NCBI RefSeq assembly: GCF_003612015.1
Contig: NZ_RARB01000001.1
Coordinates: forward strand, 62,001-126,000
Source: Pantoea piersonii
GTDB taxonomy: Bacteria; Pseudomonadota; Gammaproteobacteria; Enterobacterales; Enterobacteriaceae
Direction of reading: 5' to 3'
DNA length: 64,000 nt
Of this stretch, positions 30,073 to 40,695 are shown in pieces. The notes under the pieces are model-generated. The model worked only from the letters and a program-made list of their open reading frames with translations, made no database searches and was not told the DNA's origin. Within the stretch, counting starts at the first letter, position 1. Every line of letters starts with the position of its first letter. The position numbers were made by a program, and so were the translations under genes.

Positions 30073-31530
30073 TTACTTTTCTGGAATCGCATTCAGCAAG
30101 GTCGTGAGCAGTTTCCAGTAAAGGCCGACGCTCTCAATATGCACCTGCTCGTCCGGCGAGTGCGGACCGGTGATGGTGGGTCCGATAGAGACCATATCCA
30201 TGTTCGGGTAAGGCTTCTTGAACAGGCCGCACTCAAGACCGGCGTGGATCACCTGAATATTCGGCGTTTTGTCGAACAGCGCGATATAGGTCTGACGGGT
30301 CAGCGCCATAATCGGCGAGTTTGCGTCAGGCTGCCAGCCCGGATAACCGCCTTTCGGCTTGGTCTGCGCGCCAGCCAGCTGGCCGAGCGAGGTCAGCATC
30401 TGCACCACATAGTCGCGGCCGGTATCGATCAGCGAACGGATCAGGCAGTTAATCTCCGCCTTGTCGTGATCCATCGTGACGACGCCGACGTTAAGCGAGG
30501 TTTCTACCACGCCTTTCGCCACGTCGGAATTGCGGATAACGCCGTTCGGCGTGCTGTTCAGCAGGTTAAGGAAGCGGTCGCGGCTCTCCGCGCTCAGCGC
30601 GTCGCCCTGATGCGCCAGCGGCTCGGTGACGACGTTGATATTCTTCTCTTTGACGCCGTGTTCGTTTTGCAGCGCCAGCAGGAAGTGCGCCGCCGCCGCT
30701 TTCAGGGCATCGACTTTGTGGCTCTCTATCGCCAGCGTGGCGAAGGCCTCGCGCGGAATGGCGTTGCGCAGCGTGCCGCCGGTAAAATCAATCAGACGCA
30801 GGTCGAGCTCGGCAGCGTGCGCGGCGAGGAAACGCGCCAGCAGCTTGTTGGCGTTGCCGAGACCCATATGGATATCCGCGCCGGAGTGGCCGCCGCGCAG
30901 CCCTTTCAGGGTCAGCTTCAGCGTCTGGAAATCAGCGGGCACCGCTTCGCGCGTCAGCGGCAGCGTGGTGATAAAGTCGATGCCGCCCGCGCAGCCCATA
31001 TAGATCTCGCCTTCCTCTTCCGAGTCGGTGTTGATCAGAATCTCAGCCTGAAGCCAGTTCGGCTGCAGACCAAAAGCGCCGTCCATGCCGGTCTCTTCGG
31101 TCATGGTGAGCAGCACTTCCAGCGGGCCGTGAGTCAGGCTGCTGTCGGCCAGCACCGCCAGCGCGGAGGCCATGCCGATGCCGTTATCGGCGCCTAGCGT
31201 GGTGCCACGTGCCTTCACCCATTCGCCGTCGATATAGGGCTGAATCGGATCTTTGGTAAAGTCATGCACGGTGTCGTTGTTTTTCTGCGGCACCATATCG
31301 AGGTGCGCCTGCAGCGCTACCGGCGTGCGGTTTTCCATTCCAGCGGTAGCCGGTTTGCGGATCAGGATATTGCCGACCGCGTCGCGTTCGACCCAGAAAC
31401 CCTGCTCTTTTGCCCAGCCGACAATATAAGTGGCCAGCGCTTCTTCATGAAAAGAGGGGTGCGGAATGGAGCAGATTTTGGCGAAGATATCCCACAGCGG
31501 TTGGGGAGAAAGCTGAGACAATTCAGACAC
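30073..31530 (-). CDS. pepD: Cytosolic dipeptidase PepD (peptidase D)
   Basis: Metallo-aminoacyl-histidine dipeptidase of the M20C family that degrades dipeptides such as carnosine. Metal-ligand motifs: LQAHLDMVPQ, GADNGIGMA, MTEETGMDGA, and the later IHAGLECGLF. 485 residues, the E. coli length. It is divergent from gpt as in E. coli. Confidence 0.96.
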   Translation of the reverse strand: MSELSQLSPQPLWDIFAKICSIPHPSFHEEALATYIVGWAKEQGFWVERDAVGNILIRKPATAGMENRTPVALQAHLDMVPQKNNDTVHDFTKDPIQPYIDGEWVKARGTTLGADNGIGMASALAVLADSSLTHGPLEVLLTMTEETGMDGAFGLQPNWLQAEILINTDSEEEGEIYMGCAGGIDFITTLPLTREAVPADFQTLKLTLKGLRGGHSGADIHMGLGNANKLLARFLAAHAAELDLRLIDFTGGTLRNAIPREAFATLAIESHKVDALKAAAAHFLLALQNEHGVKEKNINVVTEPLAHQGDALSAESRDRFLNLLNSTPNGVIRNSDVAKGVVETSLNVGVVTMDHDKAEINCLIRSLIDTGRDYVVQMLTSLGQLAGAQTKPKGGYPGWQPDANSPIMALTRQTYIALFDKTPNIQVIHAGLECGLFKKPYPNMDMVSIGPTITGPHSPDEQVHIESVGLYWKLLTTLLNAIPEK

Positions 31531-31784
31531 GACAGGTCTCCTGTGTCAGTGCGCCGGCCAGGCCGGTGTGCGCGAGTTTCCAGTGAATGGTCGCCGTCAG
31601 CGGATCTGACGTGATGAGGCTGAGAATATCACTGTTATCGTCGGGTGCGTACTCAGGCGCGCTAAAAACCCGCAACCAGTGGTTCGGATGCTGGTTTTTA
31701 GCGCTGAGGATCCTTATAATCTCGCGCAACCTTTTTCCCGTTGCACATTATTTAAGCCGATTAAGTTGGCTGGGATCGCTATTC

Positions 31785-32246
31785 ATGAGTGAAAAATACG
31801 TCGTTACCTGGGACATGCTGCAGATTCATGCCCGCAAACTGGCTCAGCGCCTGCTTCCTGTTGAACAGTGGAAAGGCATTATCGCAGTCAGCCGCGGCGG
31901 CCTGGTGCCTGCTTCGCTGCTGGCGCGCGAGCTGGGCATCCGCTATGTCGATACCGTCTGCATCTCCAGCTACGACCACGACCATCAGCGCGAGATGAAA
32001 GTCCTCAAGCGCGCGGAAGGCGACGGCGAAGGCTTTATCGTTATTGACGATCTGGTCGATACCGGTGGCACCGCGCAGGCGATCCGTGAGATGTACCCTA
32101 AAGCGCACTTCGTCACTATCTTCGCTAAACCGGCAGGCCGCCCGCTGGTAGACGATTATGTGGTTGATATCCCTCAGAATACCTGGATTGAGCAGCCGTG
32201 GGACATGGGTGTGGTTTACATTCCGCCTATCGTTAAAGGTGCCTGA
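31785..32246 (+). CDS. gpt: Xanthine-guanine phosphoribosyltransferase Gpt
   Basis: Purine salvage enzyme that makes XMP and GMP from xanthine or guanine and PRPP, associated with the inner membrane face. The PRPP-binding motif [12 protein letters not shown] is intact and the C-terminal base-binding [11 protein letters not shown] is present. The start at 31785 ([20 protein letters not shown]) is set by homology; 153 residues against 152 in E. coli. The long upstream open frame is not coding by homology. Confidence 0.96.
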   Translation: MSEKYVVTWDMLQIHARKLAQRLLPVEQWKGIIAVSRGGLVPASLLARELGIRYVDTVCISSYDHDHQREMKVLKRAEGDGEGFIVIDDLVDTGGTAQAIREMYPKAHFVTIFAKPAGRPLVDDYVVDIPQNTWIEQPWDMGVVYIPPIVKGA

Positions 32247-32260
32247 TCTGCCACTTCTGA

Positions 32261-32293
32261 CAACGCCCGGCTTGCCGGGCGTTGTGCTTTTTG
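32261..32293 (+). terminator. Rho-independent terminator of gpt
   Basis: CAACGCCCGG (32261-32270), loop CTTG, CCGGGCGTTG (32275-32284), then TGCTTTTT. Confidence 0.88.
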
Positions 32294-32418
32294 TCGTAAG
32301 CTGGCTAAACGCCACGCTGCCTGCCGCCGCGCTCGGGCATTGCGCTCTTTTGCGCCTCGCGCCGCCCCTGACCCTGCAGTACACTTAGCCTCTGCCAGGG
32401 CCGTCAGGAGAACCGAGT

Positions 32419-33666
32419 ATGTCGAGCAAAAACCTCAGCGAAGAGCTGTTCAAGCCGCACTACAACTATCCCGAAACCTCATCACTGGTGCATCGTCAGC
32501 ATCATGCCGCCGTGGACGTCGAAGCGACGCTGGACGGCAGCAGCCAGCACGGCTGGTATCGCATGCTTAATAAGCTGATGTGGACGTGGCGCGGCGTGCC
32601 GCCGCAGGAGATCAGCGAAGTGCTGGCACGTATCGCCATCAGCGACCAGCGGCATACCGACGACGCGCTGCTCGATACCGTGATCGGCTTTCGCAGCGGC
32701 AACTGGGCGTTTGAGTGGTCGAAGCAGGCGGGCCTCTGGCAGCAGCGCGCTCAGGAAGAGGGCGACGACAGCCGCGCCGGCGAACACTGGCTGCGCGCCT
32801 CGCACCTTTTTAGCCTGGCCGCCTATCCCTATATCAAAGGGGATGAGCTGGCGGATCAGGCGCAGACGCTGGCGAATCGCGCCTATGAAGAGGCGACGCG
32901 CCGTCTGCCCGGCGAGCTTAAAGCGCTCAGCTTCAATATCGAAGGCGGCAGTCCGATTACCGGCTTTCTTCATATGCCGCCCAACGCGTCGGCGCCTTAT
33001 CCAGTCGTGCTGCTGTGCGGCGGTCTCGATTCGCTGCAAAGCGACCACTACCGGCTGTTTCACGACTATCTTGCGCCGCGCGGCATCGCCATGCTGACGC
33101 TGGATATGCCGTCGGTGGGCTTCTCCGTAAAATGGCGGCTCAACCAGGACACCAGCTTTCTGCATCAGCAGGTGCTGCGCGAGCTGGCGAATGTGCCCTG
33201 GATCGATCACCGGCGCGTAGCGGCGTTCGGCTATCGCTTCGGCGCCAACGTCGCGGTGCGTCTGGCTTATCTGGAAGCGCCGCGCCTGCGCGCCGTGGCG
33301 ACGCTGGGCCCGATGGTGCACAGCCTGCTGACCAGCGCACAGCAGCAGGACGCTATTCCGGATATGTATATGGATATGCTCGCCAGCCGCCTCGGCATGG
33401 CCTTTACCAGCGACAGCGCGCTGCGCACCGAGCTTAATCGCTACTCGCTCAAAGTGCAGGGGCTGCTGGGACGCCGCACGCCGACGCCGATGCTCGCAGG
33501 CTACTGGCCGGGCGATCCTTTCGGCCCGGAAGAGGATGCGCGGCTGATCGCCCACTCCTCCGCCGACGGCAAACTGCTGCCGATTGCCGCCAGACCGGCG
33601 CTGGCGAATTTTGAGCGCGCCCTGAATCAGGTTTGCGACTGGCTGGCAAAGCGGTTACAACAGTAG
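32419..33666 (+). CDS. frsA: Esterase FrsA (fermentation-respiration switch protein)
   Basis: DUF1100/alpha-beta hydrolase of 415 residues (E. coli FrsA 414), reported to bind unphosphorylated enzyme IIA-Glc. The hydrolase core begins near 190 ([32 protein letters not shown]) and continues [20 protein letters not shown], where the nucleophile-elbow serine of typical esterases is replaced by Arg/Phe, as in the FrsA family. It keeps the E. coli order gpt-frsA-crl. Confidence 0.94.
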   Translation: MSSKNLSEELFKPHYNYPETSSLVHRQHHAAVDVEATLDGSSQHGWYRMLNKLMWTWRGVPPQEISEVLARIAISDQRHTDDALLDTVIGFRSGNWAFEWSKQAGLWQQRAQEEGDDSRAGEHWLRASHLFSLAAYPYIKGDELADQAQTLANRAYEEATRRLPGELKALSFNIEGGSPITGFLHMPPNASAPYPVVLLCGGLDSLQSDHYRLFHDYLAPRGIAMLTLDMPSVGFSVKWRLNQDTSFLHQQVLRELANVPWIDHRRVAAFGYRFGANVAVRLAYLEAPRLRAVATLGPMVHSLLTSAQQQDAIPDMYMDMLASRLGMAFTSDSALRTELNRYSLKVQGLLGRRTPTPMLAGYWPGDPFGPEEDARLIAHSSADGKLLPIAARPALANFERALNQVCDWLAKRLQQ

Positions 33667-33724
33667 CTGGCAAATTCACTGCGGTTTGCTTTAATACTAA
33701 CGGTCAAACTTATGGAGAATTAGC

Positions 33725-34126
33725 ATGACGTTACCGAGTGGTCACCCCCGTAGTCGCCTGCTTAAGCGCTTCACCGAGCTGGGACCGTATATCCGCGAAG
33801 GGAAATGTGAAGAAACGCGGTTCTTTTTCGACTGCCTGGCCGCCTGCGTCAATGTCAAACCCGCGCCGGAAAGCCGCGAGTTCTGGGGCTGGTGGATGGA
33901 GCTGGAGGCGCAACAGGACCATTTTACCTACGTCTATCATATTGGCCTGTTCGATAAAGATGGCGACTGGTCTGTCGCGAACATCAAGGGAAAAGAGAAT
34001 AATCAGAAGGTGGAAGAGACACTGCGTAACTTCCACACCCGTCTGAAAGCGATGCTGCAGGAGCTGAATCTGGGGTTGACGCCCGCCAGCGGCTTCGACG
34101 AACAGCCGGTCAAACTCAGCGCCTGA
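33725..34126 (+). CDS. crl: Sigma-S assembly factor Crl
   Basis: Binds RpoS and promotes formation of the sigma-S RNA polymerase holoenzyme. 133 residues, the E. coli length, with typical stretches [24 protein letters not shown] and [28 protein letters not shown] precedes the ATG. In E. coli crl is followed by phoE; here a giant autotransporter gene lies between them. Confidence 0.95.
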   Translation: MTLPSGHPRSRLLKRFTELGPYIREGKCEETRFFFDCLAACVNVKPAPESREFWGWWMELEAQQDHFTYVYHIGLFDKDGDWSVANIKGKENNQKVEETLRNFHTRLKAMLQELNLGLTPASGFDEQPVKLSA

Positions 34127-34598
34127 CGCTGCTAAACCTTTAACGGCAGGCATAGCCCGATTCGCTCGGCTATGCCTGTTCTGCATTACCCTGAATTTTC
34201 CGCTACGTTTATATTTCCCCACCGCCCTGTAATATCCTGGCTAACTGCCGCTTTTTATTTTTTCAGACGCCTACGCGTTAAAAACATTCTCTCTGCTTAT
34301 TTGATTATGGTTATTAACTAACTCCGCTTTATAAAACCTTTGTAATCAACACGGCCACTTAAAATAATCGGTCCAGATAAAACAGAGTGCGGCACAGCAT
34401 AATTCTTATTCTCATTTTATTGAGGCCGATCGCACTGACGCTTTGTAGACGTTTTCCTGACGAAATGGTGTGATAACAGCCAGCGCGATTGCCTTTGTCG
34501 CGGCTTTTCTCCGTTTGTTCTCGCTATAAAAACAATGCCAACCCGGACGCCCCTAAAAGTCTGGGTGGTCCTGCGCTGTCTCTCTGGAGGAAAACGTT
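34127..34598. other. crl-autotransporter intergenic region
   Basis: 472 bp, clearly more AT-rich than the neighbouring genes. At 34147-34180 a hairpin CAGGCATAGCC/GGCTATGCCTG with a weak T-rich tail may end crl. The rest should hold the autotransporter promoter; I cannot assign it with confidence. A good Shine-Dalgarno, CTGGAGG, ends at 34590. Confidence 0.6.
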
Positions 34599-37500
34599 TT
34601 GTTTAAATTAAATCCCATATTATTAAGCCTGGCCGCTGCGCCCGGACTGTTTTTCCCCGTTACTTTTAGTCATGCCGCCACGTTAAAACCTTTTTCACCC
34701 TTATTAAATGACAATAAAGCAGGCGTCTTTTGCGTCTGTAATGGTTCGACGCAAACCCTGAGCGGTATTCAACGCTTTCAGCCGGGCGAGGATGGCGGCG
34801 GTCGTATTACCATCGGCGAATTATTAAGTCGCGGCAGAATTATTTCTGATGACAATGTTATTGGCGCGGATCGGCTGACGTTAGGCGCGCAAAATTATGT
34901 GATTAGCGTGCCTGACGTCAACGGCAGCGGAAATAATCAGCTGCAGGTTTTTAATACGGCGAATATCAGCGCGCTCGCCTCAGTGACGCCTGCCAGCGAG
35001 CTGCCCAACTACTACAACGTCAACGGACAGCAATATATCAATACCCGCGTGGCGCAGGTGAGCAACGGCGTCATCAATGTCGATATCGGCGTCGACGGCG
35101 CGGCGACCACCGCCGCCACCAACGGCTGGAGCATGGCGGCGAAACAGAGCCAGCTGTTTACCGCCAGCGGCAGCGGCGCGATGAACTGGCAGTCTGACAA
35201 CCGTATCGCCTTTACCGGCTCGGCAACGGAATATACCTACAATCTGGCGTACTGGGTCGATAACGTCGCCCAGTACAGCGGCCCTTTCAGCGTGACCACG
35301 CTGGACGGCAACCGCCGTGAGTTCAACGTCGCCAGCCTGAGCGATCTGCAGCGGTACAACGACTGGCTGATTGAGCAGCTGCAGAGCGGCAACCTCAGCG
35401 CTGGCAGCTACAATGCCGAATTCAACAAAGCGCTCTCTCTCTACAGCGCGCCCATCGCCTACGTGATCGACGCCGATGAGTACAACGACGAGGTAACGCA
35501 GCCAGTAGGCGAGCGCGTAGTGATGAGCGCGGACGGCCCTGGCGCCAGCGTCTCGGTGCAGAAGGGGGCGACGCTGGAAGTGGTGGACTCGGACGGCGGC
35601 GCGGTGCGCGCCACCAACGGCGCAAAAGCAACGATTGATGGCAAGCTGGCGGCCAGCGGATCGGCGGCTCATGAGAACACGGCGCTGCGCCTCTCCGGCA
35701 GCCGCGGCGTCAACAATGGCGTTATCAACGGCGGCTTCTTTAACAACCCCGACGGCAGCGGCGTGGATCCTGCAACGCTGGGCTACAGCGGCACCACGGT
35801 GCTGGCGACCGACGGCAGCCGCTTTATCAACAACGGCGTGCTGAATTACGCCATCACGCAAGAGGGCGATGCCAGCAGCGCGCTGCGGCTAAGCGACGCG
35901 CTGGGGATCAACAACGGCAATATGAATATCGGCGTGGCGGACGCTACCGGCAGCCGCAGCAGCGCCGGCGTGGTGCTCAATACCGACAACGCCAGCTTTA
36001 TCAACGGCGCGGGCGGCGTTATCTACGTTGGCCGCACGCCGCAGAATGATAAAGGCGATGCCACGGAGGATGTGGCGATTAACCAGAGCGGCGGCGTCAG
36101 CGCCATTTCTCAGTCGCTTAACTCGACGGTCATTAACGACGGGCGCATCGTGCTCGGCAGCAAAGTGCAGAACGGCGTAGCGATGCGCGTCGAGGATGGA
36201 CCTGAAGCAATTGCGCTTAACAACGGCACTATTGATATCAACGGCCGGGCGCAGTTCAGACCGGCAGAAAACGTCGGCCTGCTGGCGATCAATGCCGGCA
36301 GCGGCGGGCTGGTGGGCAACACCGGCACCATCAACCTCAACGGCGACGGCGGCACCGGCATCAAGGTTATCGCCAGCGACGGCGAGCGCGCCAGCGCCTT
36401 TTCCAGCGGCGCGATCAACGTCACCGGCCGCGCCGATACCCTGAACGGCAGCTTCAACACGGCGGTATGGGTCAACGGACAGGGCAGCGGCGTCGCCTCC
36501 GCCACGCTGAGCGGGCCGATCGCTCTCCAGGGCAGCGGCGCCATCGGCATTCGCGCCGAAGGCAAATCGAGTGTCGATCTTACCGCCGACGCGGTGCCGC
36601 AGCTGGGCGGCAGCGGGCAATATCAGATGGGCTTTCTGGCCATAGGGCCAGAAGCCAGGATCGCTCTGCCGAAAGCGGGCAACTATGCGACCGGTCCCGA
36701 CGACTGGTATGCCACTATTTTTCGCTATCAGGACGGTGCGGACTTTGACGGCGCAGGCCTGACCATCGCGCCGGGCGCAGCCTTCTCGACCGGCATTGAG
36801 GCCGTTGGCGAAGGCTCGGTAGTCAACACCCACGGCGCGACGTTTAACATCGGCAACACCTCGACCGGTCTGCGCATTGAGGGCGGCGCACAGGCCACTA
36901 TCGATGCGGCGACGCAGCTTAACCTGAACGTGGGCGGCGCGACGGCGGCGGTGGTAGACGGTAATTACTACAACCTGACGCGCTACATCACCAACAGCTT
37001 CGATCAGCCTTTCGCTTCCACCCTCGTCAACCATGCGGCCATCAACGGGCAGGGCAATCAGCAGATCGGTCTGATCGCTCAGTATCGCGGGGCGCTGACC
37101 AATACCGGCGATATTAACCTGCGCGGCGACCAGAGCTACGGCATCCAGGCGCTCATCAGCGGCCAGGCAGTTAACAGCGGCAATATCAGCGTCAGCGACG
37201 GTGCTGTAGCGCTCTTTGCGTCAGGCTACTCGTTTGACTCCCCTGGCGGCGGCACCGCGATTACCAGCAGCGGCACGCTGAACGTAACGGCAGGCAGCGC
37301 GGACGGTTTTTTCCCTACTACCGGCCTCTATGCCTCGGGTGATGCGGCGCGTATTGAGCAGAACGGTACGGTTAATCTCTACGGCGGCAACGTGCTGGCG
37401 GGCGAGGCGCTCAACGGCGGCACGCTCGTGCTTGGTCAGCAGACCAACGTCGTGTTTCACGACCCCAACCAGACCGCCTGGCGGGTGGTGGAGGGCGGCG

Positions 37501-40500
37501 GCATTATCTATGCCTACGGCAGCAACCAGGATGTCTCTACCGAGGGTTCAACGCTCTACCAGCTGGGCGACGGTGCCATTCTTTCGCTGCAGCGTCTTGG
37601 GGAGATCACGCTGAGCGGCGCCAATACCACCGGGGTGAAGATGTCCGGCACCGCCACCCTGTATGACAATGAGACCTATTTTGTTAACGGTAAGGGCGCG
37701 GTGGCGCTGCGCGCTTCAAACGGCGCCTACGGAGATTTAGGCGATGTGTGGCTGAACGGCGAAAACAGCATCGGCGCCATCAGCGAGAATGGCGACGGCG
37801 CGGTGTTCAGCAACGGCAACATCATCGGCAGCGGCAAAAACGTCACCGCGTTGCAGGCAAGCGACGGCGCAACGGTCATGAACAACGGCACTATTCTGCT
37901 TTCCGGCGAAAACAACACCGGCGTGCGGCTGTTGAACGGCGGCCGCGCCATCAACAACGTCTGGATCAGTGTGGCATCCGGCGTAGGCATTGACGTCAGC
38001 CAGGGGGCAGGCATTTATCAGCCTTATAACGGCACGGTGCAGGTAGACGGCGGCATCGCTGGCGCGCGCGTCGGGGAAAACGCCACGCTGGATATTCAGG
38101 GGGATCAGTTTTTCCGCAGCGGTATCTGGGCCCGCGGCGGCGCGGATACGGTCTTGCTGGATCGCGGCGCGGCCGGATTACAGGCAAGCGAAATTACCCT
38201 GAGCGCCGAGGGCGGCGGCAGCGCCATCAATAACCGCGCCGAAACCGCGAATATTGCGCTGAATAATGCCTATATCATCGCCATCAATGGTGCAGGCATA
38301 CGCTCCGCCACCTCCTTCGACTATGGCGGGAAAGCCTATCTTTCTATTCTTGAAGGGGCGACAGGCTATCTGTTTCAGAATGAGGATGGTTCGACCACCA
38401 CTCACGATCTGGTGGTGCCGCCAGGCTATCAGATTATCGTCAACGGCAGCGGCGACGGCATTCACGCCAACACCACCGGCCGGGTCTTCTCCGATGGCTT
38501 TATCGCTATCGCCAGTGAGGCGGGCGGCTCGGCCATCGTCACCCATACTGCCAGCGAAGTGATCAACCGCGGCTCCATTATCTCCTACAGCCGCGTGGCG
38601 CCGGTTATCGATCTGCGCGGCGGCCAGTCGTTGTTTATTAACCAGGGCGATATCAGCGCGGTCGATCCCGATACCCCTATCGTGGCGGGCGGCGCGACCA
38701 GCGATCGGCTCGCTTTTATCGACGGCAGCGTGGTCGGCGATGTCGATACCGGCAACGGCAGCGATACCCTTGCCGTCACCGGCGGTACCCTCAACGGCAG
38801 CCTGACCCTGGGCAGCGGCGAGAATAATCAGGCGCTGATAGAGAACGTTAGCCTGGCGAATACCCGCCATATCACCACCGCGGGCGGCGTGGGCAGCACG
38901 CTCAGCTTCAGCAACATCGACGCCAGCGGCGGCTCGTTCAGCCGCGACGATCTCAGCAAAGGGGTTAACCTCGGCGCGGGCTGGAGCACGCTCAACTTCT
39001 ATAAAACACAGTGGACGCTGACCGACAACCTCAAACTGGCACACAGCACGATTAATATCGATCGCGACTCCACGCTGTTTGCCGGAAATGGCGTTAATCC
39101 GCTGCTGGCGGGCGCGACCAATGACTCGCTGGTGGTAAACAACGCCGGTACGCTCGATCTGAGCAACGGCGACGCGGCCAGTAATCGGCTTACGATTGAC
39201 GGCACGCTGGCGTCGCTCGGCGGCACGCTGAAGCTCGCAACCCGGCTTAACGGCGCAGGCGGCCAGAGCGACGCGCTGCGGGTAAACGGCAACGTCACCG
39301 GCACCACGCTGATTGAGGATCGGCTGAGCGCCAGCAGCGCCGCAGCGCAGAGCGACGCCAACGGCGACGGTGTTATCGACGGCAGCGAAGGGATCTCACT
39401 GGCGCAGGTTTCCGGCAGCGCCAGCGCTGACAGCTTCGCGCTGAAAAGGGGCTACCTTGTCGCCGGTCCCTGGCAGTACGGGCTCTACGCTTTTGCGCCT
39501 GACAGCGGTGACCAGGGCTGGGATTACCGGCTTGCCAGCCGCTACGTGTGCGAAGATGGCTCGCTTTGTCAGCCGCAGGCGGGGCGCGCGGCATCGCGAG
39601 CGGTGCGACCGGCGTTAGCGCCGCAGGTGCCCTCTTATCTTTCCGCGCCGGTGGGCCTCGCCTGGTACACCCAGGCGATCACTGACGATCTGCATAAGCG
39701 TCTCGGCGAGCTGCGCGACGGTCAGCGCAGCGGCGCGGGCGGCGAACTCTTCCTGCGCTATCTCGGTTCGAACCTGACCTATATGAGCAATCGCGACGTT
39801 AGCAACTACGGCTTTGACGCCGATATCGACTTCAGCGCGGTGCAGCTTGGCGGCAACCTGCTGCAGCTGGACGGGGAGAGCGACAGCCTGCGCGGCGGCG
39901 TGGCCTATACGCGCGGCAATACGCGTATCCGTCCACACGCGGCCGACGGCTTTAGCTCCACGACCTTCGACAGCGACAGCGTCTCGTTCTATGGCACCTG
40001 GCAGCGCGACAGCGGGTTCTATCTTGACGGCTCGCTGAGCTGGAGCTGGCACCGCGGCGATACCGATATCGCGCGGCAAAAAGAGGTCGGGAAAGTGAAG
40101 GGCGACGGCTGGAGCGCCTCGCTGGAGTCGGGCTATCCCTTTATCTTCGCCAACGGCGTGCGTCTGGAGCCGCAGGCGCAGCTGACATGGATGCGTCTGA
40201 AGTTTGATGATACCCGCGATAAGGATGGCGTTGACGTGGCGTTCGACGACGACGACCAGACTATCGGTCGTCTTGGCGCGCGGCTGGATCGCACCTGGCA
40301 GGACGATGCGCAGCGCGAGTATACGCCTTATCTGCGCGCCAGCTATACGCACGGCTGGGGCGGCGGGTCGAAGGTGAAGGTCGGCTCGGCGGAGAACGCT
40401 ATCAGTCAGGATTTCAACAGCGGTCAGTTCGGTCAGACGTGGGACGTCGGCATCGGGGGGACGACCCGCTTTCGCAGCGATGTTTCGCTCTATGCCGAGG

Positions 40501-40577
40501 CGGACTACCGCAAGGAGATTGACGGCAACGGCGTGAAGGGCTGGCGCTATAACGCCGGGGTGCGCTGGACGTTCTGA
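34599..40577 (+). CDS. Very large autotransporter adhesin-type protein
   Basis: 1,992 residues; type Va secretion architecture. It starts with TTG, 8 nt after CTGGAGG. The signal peptide ends SHA|AT near residue 26. The passenger is a long Gly/Asn/Ala-rich series of degenerate repeats (for example NNGVINGG, INNGNMNIG, NSGNISVSDGAVALFASG), as expected of a beta-helix. Near residue 1,555-1,640 is an autochaperone-like region (GYLVAGPWQYGLYAF). Within it residues 1586-1597 (DANGDGVIDGSE) fit the calcium-binding EF-hand loop exactly. The last ~290 residues form the beta-barrel, ending in WTF with the terminal Phe recognised by BAM. No protease triad or RGD was seen. Its target is unknown. Confidence 0.93.
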   Translation: MFKLNPILLSLAAAPGLFFPVTFSHAATLKPFSPLLNDNKAGVFCVCNGSTQTLSGIQRFQPGEDGGGRITIGELLSRGRIISDDNVIGADRLTLGAQNYVISVPDVNGSGNNQLQVFNTANISALASVTPASELPNYYNVNGQQYINTRVAQVSNGVINVDIGVDGAATTAATNGWSMAAKQSQLFTASGSGAMNWQSDNRIAFTGSATEYTYNLAYWVDNVAQYSGPFSVTTLDGNRREFNVASLSDLQRYNDWLIEQLQSGNLSAGSYNAEFNKALSLYSAPIAYVIDADEYNDEVTQPVGERVVMSADGPGASVSVQKGATLEVVDSDGGAVRATNGAKATIDGKLAASGSAAHENTALRLSGSRGVNNGVINGGFFNNPDGSGVDPATLGYSGTTVLATDGSRFINNGVLNYAITQEGDASSALRLSDALGINNGNMNIGVADATGSRSSAGVVLNTDNASFINGAGGVIYVGRTPQNDKGDATEDVAINQSGGVSAISQSLNSTVINDGRIVLGSKVQNGVAMRVEDGPEAIALNNGTIDINGRAQFRPAENVGLLAINAGSGGLVGNTGTINLNGDGGTGIKVIASDGERASAFSSGAINVTGRADTLNGSFNTAVWVNGQGSGVASATLSGPIALQGSGAIGIRAEGKSSVDLTADAVPQLGGSGQYQMGFLAIGPEARIALPKAGNYATGPDDWYATIFRYQDGADFDGAGLTIAPGAAFSTGIEAVGEGSVVNTHGATFNIGNTSTGLRIEGGAQATIDAATQLNLNVGGATAAVVDGNYYNLTRYITNSFDQPFASTLVNHAAINGQGNQQIGLIAQYRGALTNTGDINLRGDQSYGIQALISGQAVNSGNISVSDGAVALFASGYSFDSPGGGTAITSSGTLNVTAGSADGFFPTTGLYASGDAARIEQNGTVNLYGGNVLAGEALNGGTLVLGQQTNVVFHDPNQTAWRVVEGGGIIYAYGSNQDVSTEGSTLYQLGDGAILSLQRLGEITLSGANTTGVKMSGTATLYDNETYFVNGKGAVALRASNGAYGDLGDVWLNGENSIGAISENGDGAVFSNGNIIGSGKNVTALQASDGATVMNNGTILLSGENNTGVRLLNGGRAINNVWISVASGVGIDVSQGAGIYQPYNGTVQVDGGIAGARVGENATLDIQGDQFFRSGIWARGGADTVLLDRGAAGLQASEITLSAEGGGSAINNRAETANIALNNAYIIAINGAGIRSATSFDYGGKAYLSILEGATGYLFQNEDGSTTTHDLVVPPGYQIIVNGSGDGIHANTTGRVFSDGFIAIASEAGGSAIVTHTASEVINRGSIISYSRVAPVIDLRGGQSLFINQGDISAVDPDTPIVAGGATSDRLAFIDGSVVGDVDTGNGSDTLAVTGGTLNGSLTLGSGENNQALIENVSLANTRHITTAGGVGSTLSFSNIDASGGSFSRDDLSKGVNLGAGWSTLNFYKTQWTLTDNLKLAHSTINIDRDSTLFAGNGVNPLLAGATNDSLVVNNAGTLDLSNGDAASNRLTIDGTLASLGGTLKLATRLNGAGGQSDALRVNGNVTGTTLIEDRLSASSAAAQSDANGDGVIDGSEGISLAQVSGSASADSFALKRGYLVAGPWQYGLYAFAPDSGDQGWDYRLASRYVCEDGSLCQPQAGRAASRAVRPALAPQVPSYLSAPVGLAWYTQAITDDLHKRLGELRDGQRSGAGGELFLRYLGSNLTYMSNRDVSNYGFDADIDFSAVQLGGNLLQLDGESDSLRGGVAYTRGNTRIRPHAADGFSSTTFDSDSVSFYGTWQRDSGFYLDGSLSWSWHRGDTDIARQKEVGKVKGDGWSASLESGYPFIFANGVRLEPQAQLTWMRLKFDDTRDKDGVDVAFDDDDQTIGRLGARLDRTWQDDAQREYTPYLRASYTHGWGGGSKVKVGSAENAISQDFNSGQFGQTWDVGIGGTTRFRSDVSLYAEADYRKEIDGNGVKGWRYNAGVRWTF

Positions 40578-40603
40578 TCGCCACTGCTCAAGCGACAAAA
40601 AGA

Positions 40604-40632
40604 AAGGGCCGCTGATGAGGCGGCCCTTATTT
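40604..40632. terminator. Bidirectional terminator between the autotransporter gene and phoE
   Basis: AAGGGCCGC (40604-40612) pairs with GCGGCCCTT (40620-40628). On the minus strand the stem is followed by TCTTTTTG, good for phoE; on the plus strand by ATTTAC, weaker. Confidence 0.8.
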
Positions 40633-40695
40633 ACAGACACATTGAGGGTAAAGCACTGTCGCCGTCGCGCGTCGCTTCGCAGCGGCGTCAGAGGG

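Noticed and set aside
35889..37034. 381-codon minus-strand open frame inside the autotransporter gene
   Set aside because: Shadow frame: it mirrors the repetitive GC-rich passenger coding strand, has no ribosome site and no family resemblance.
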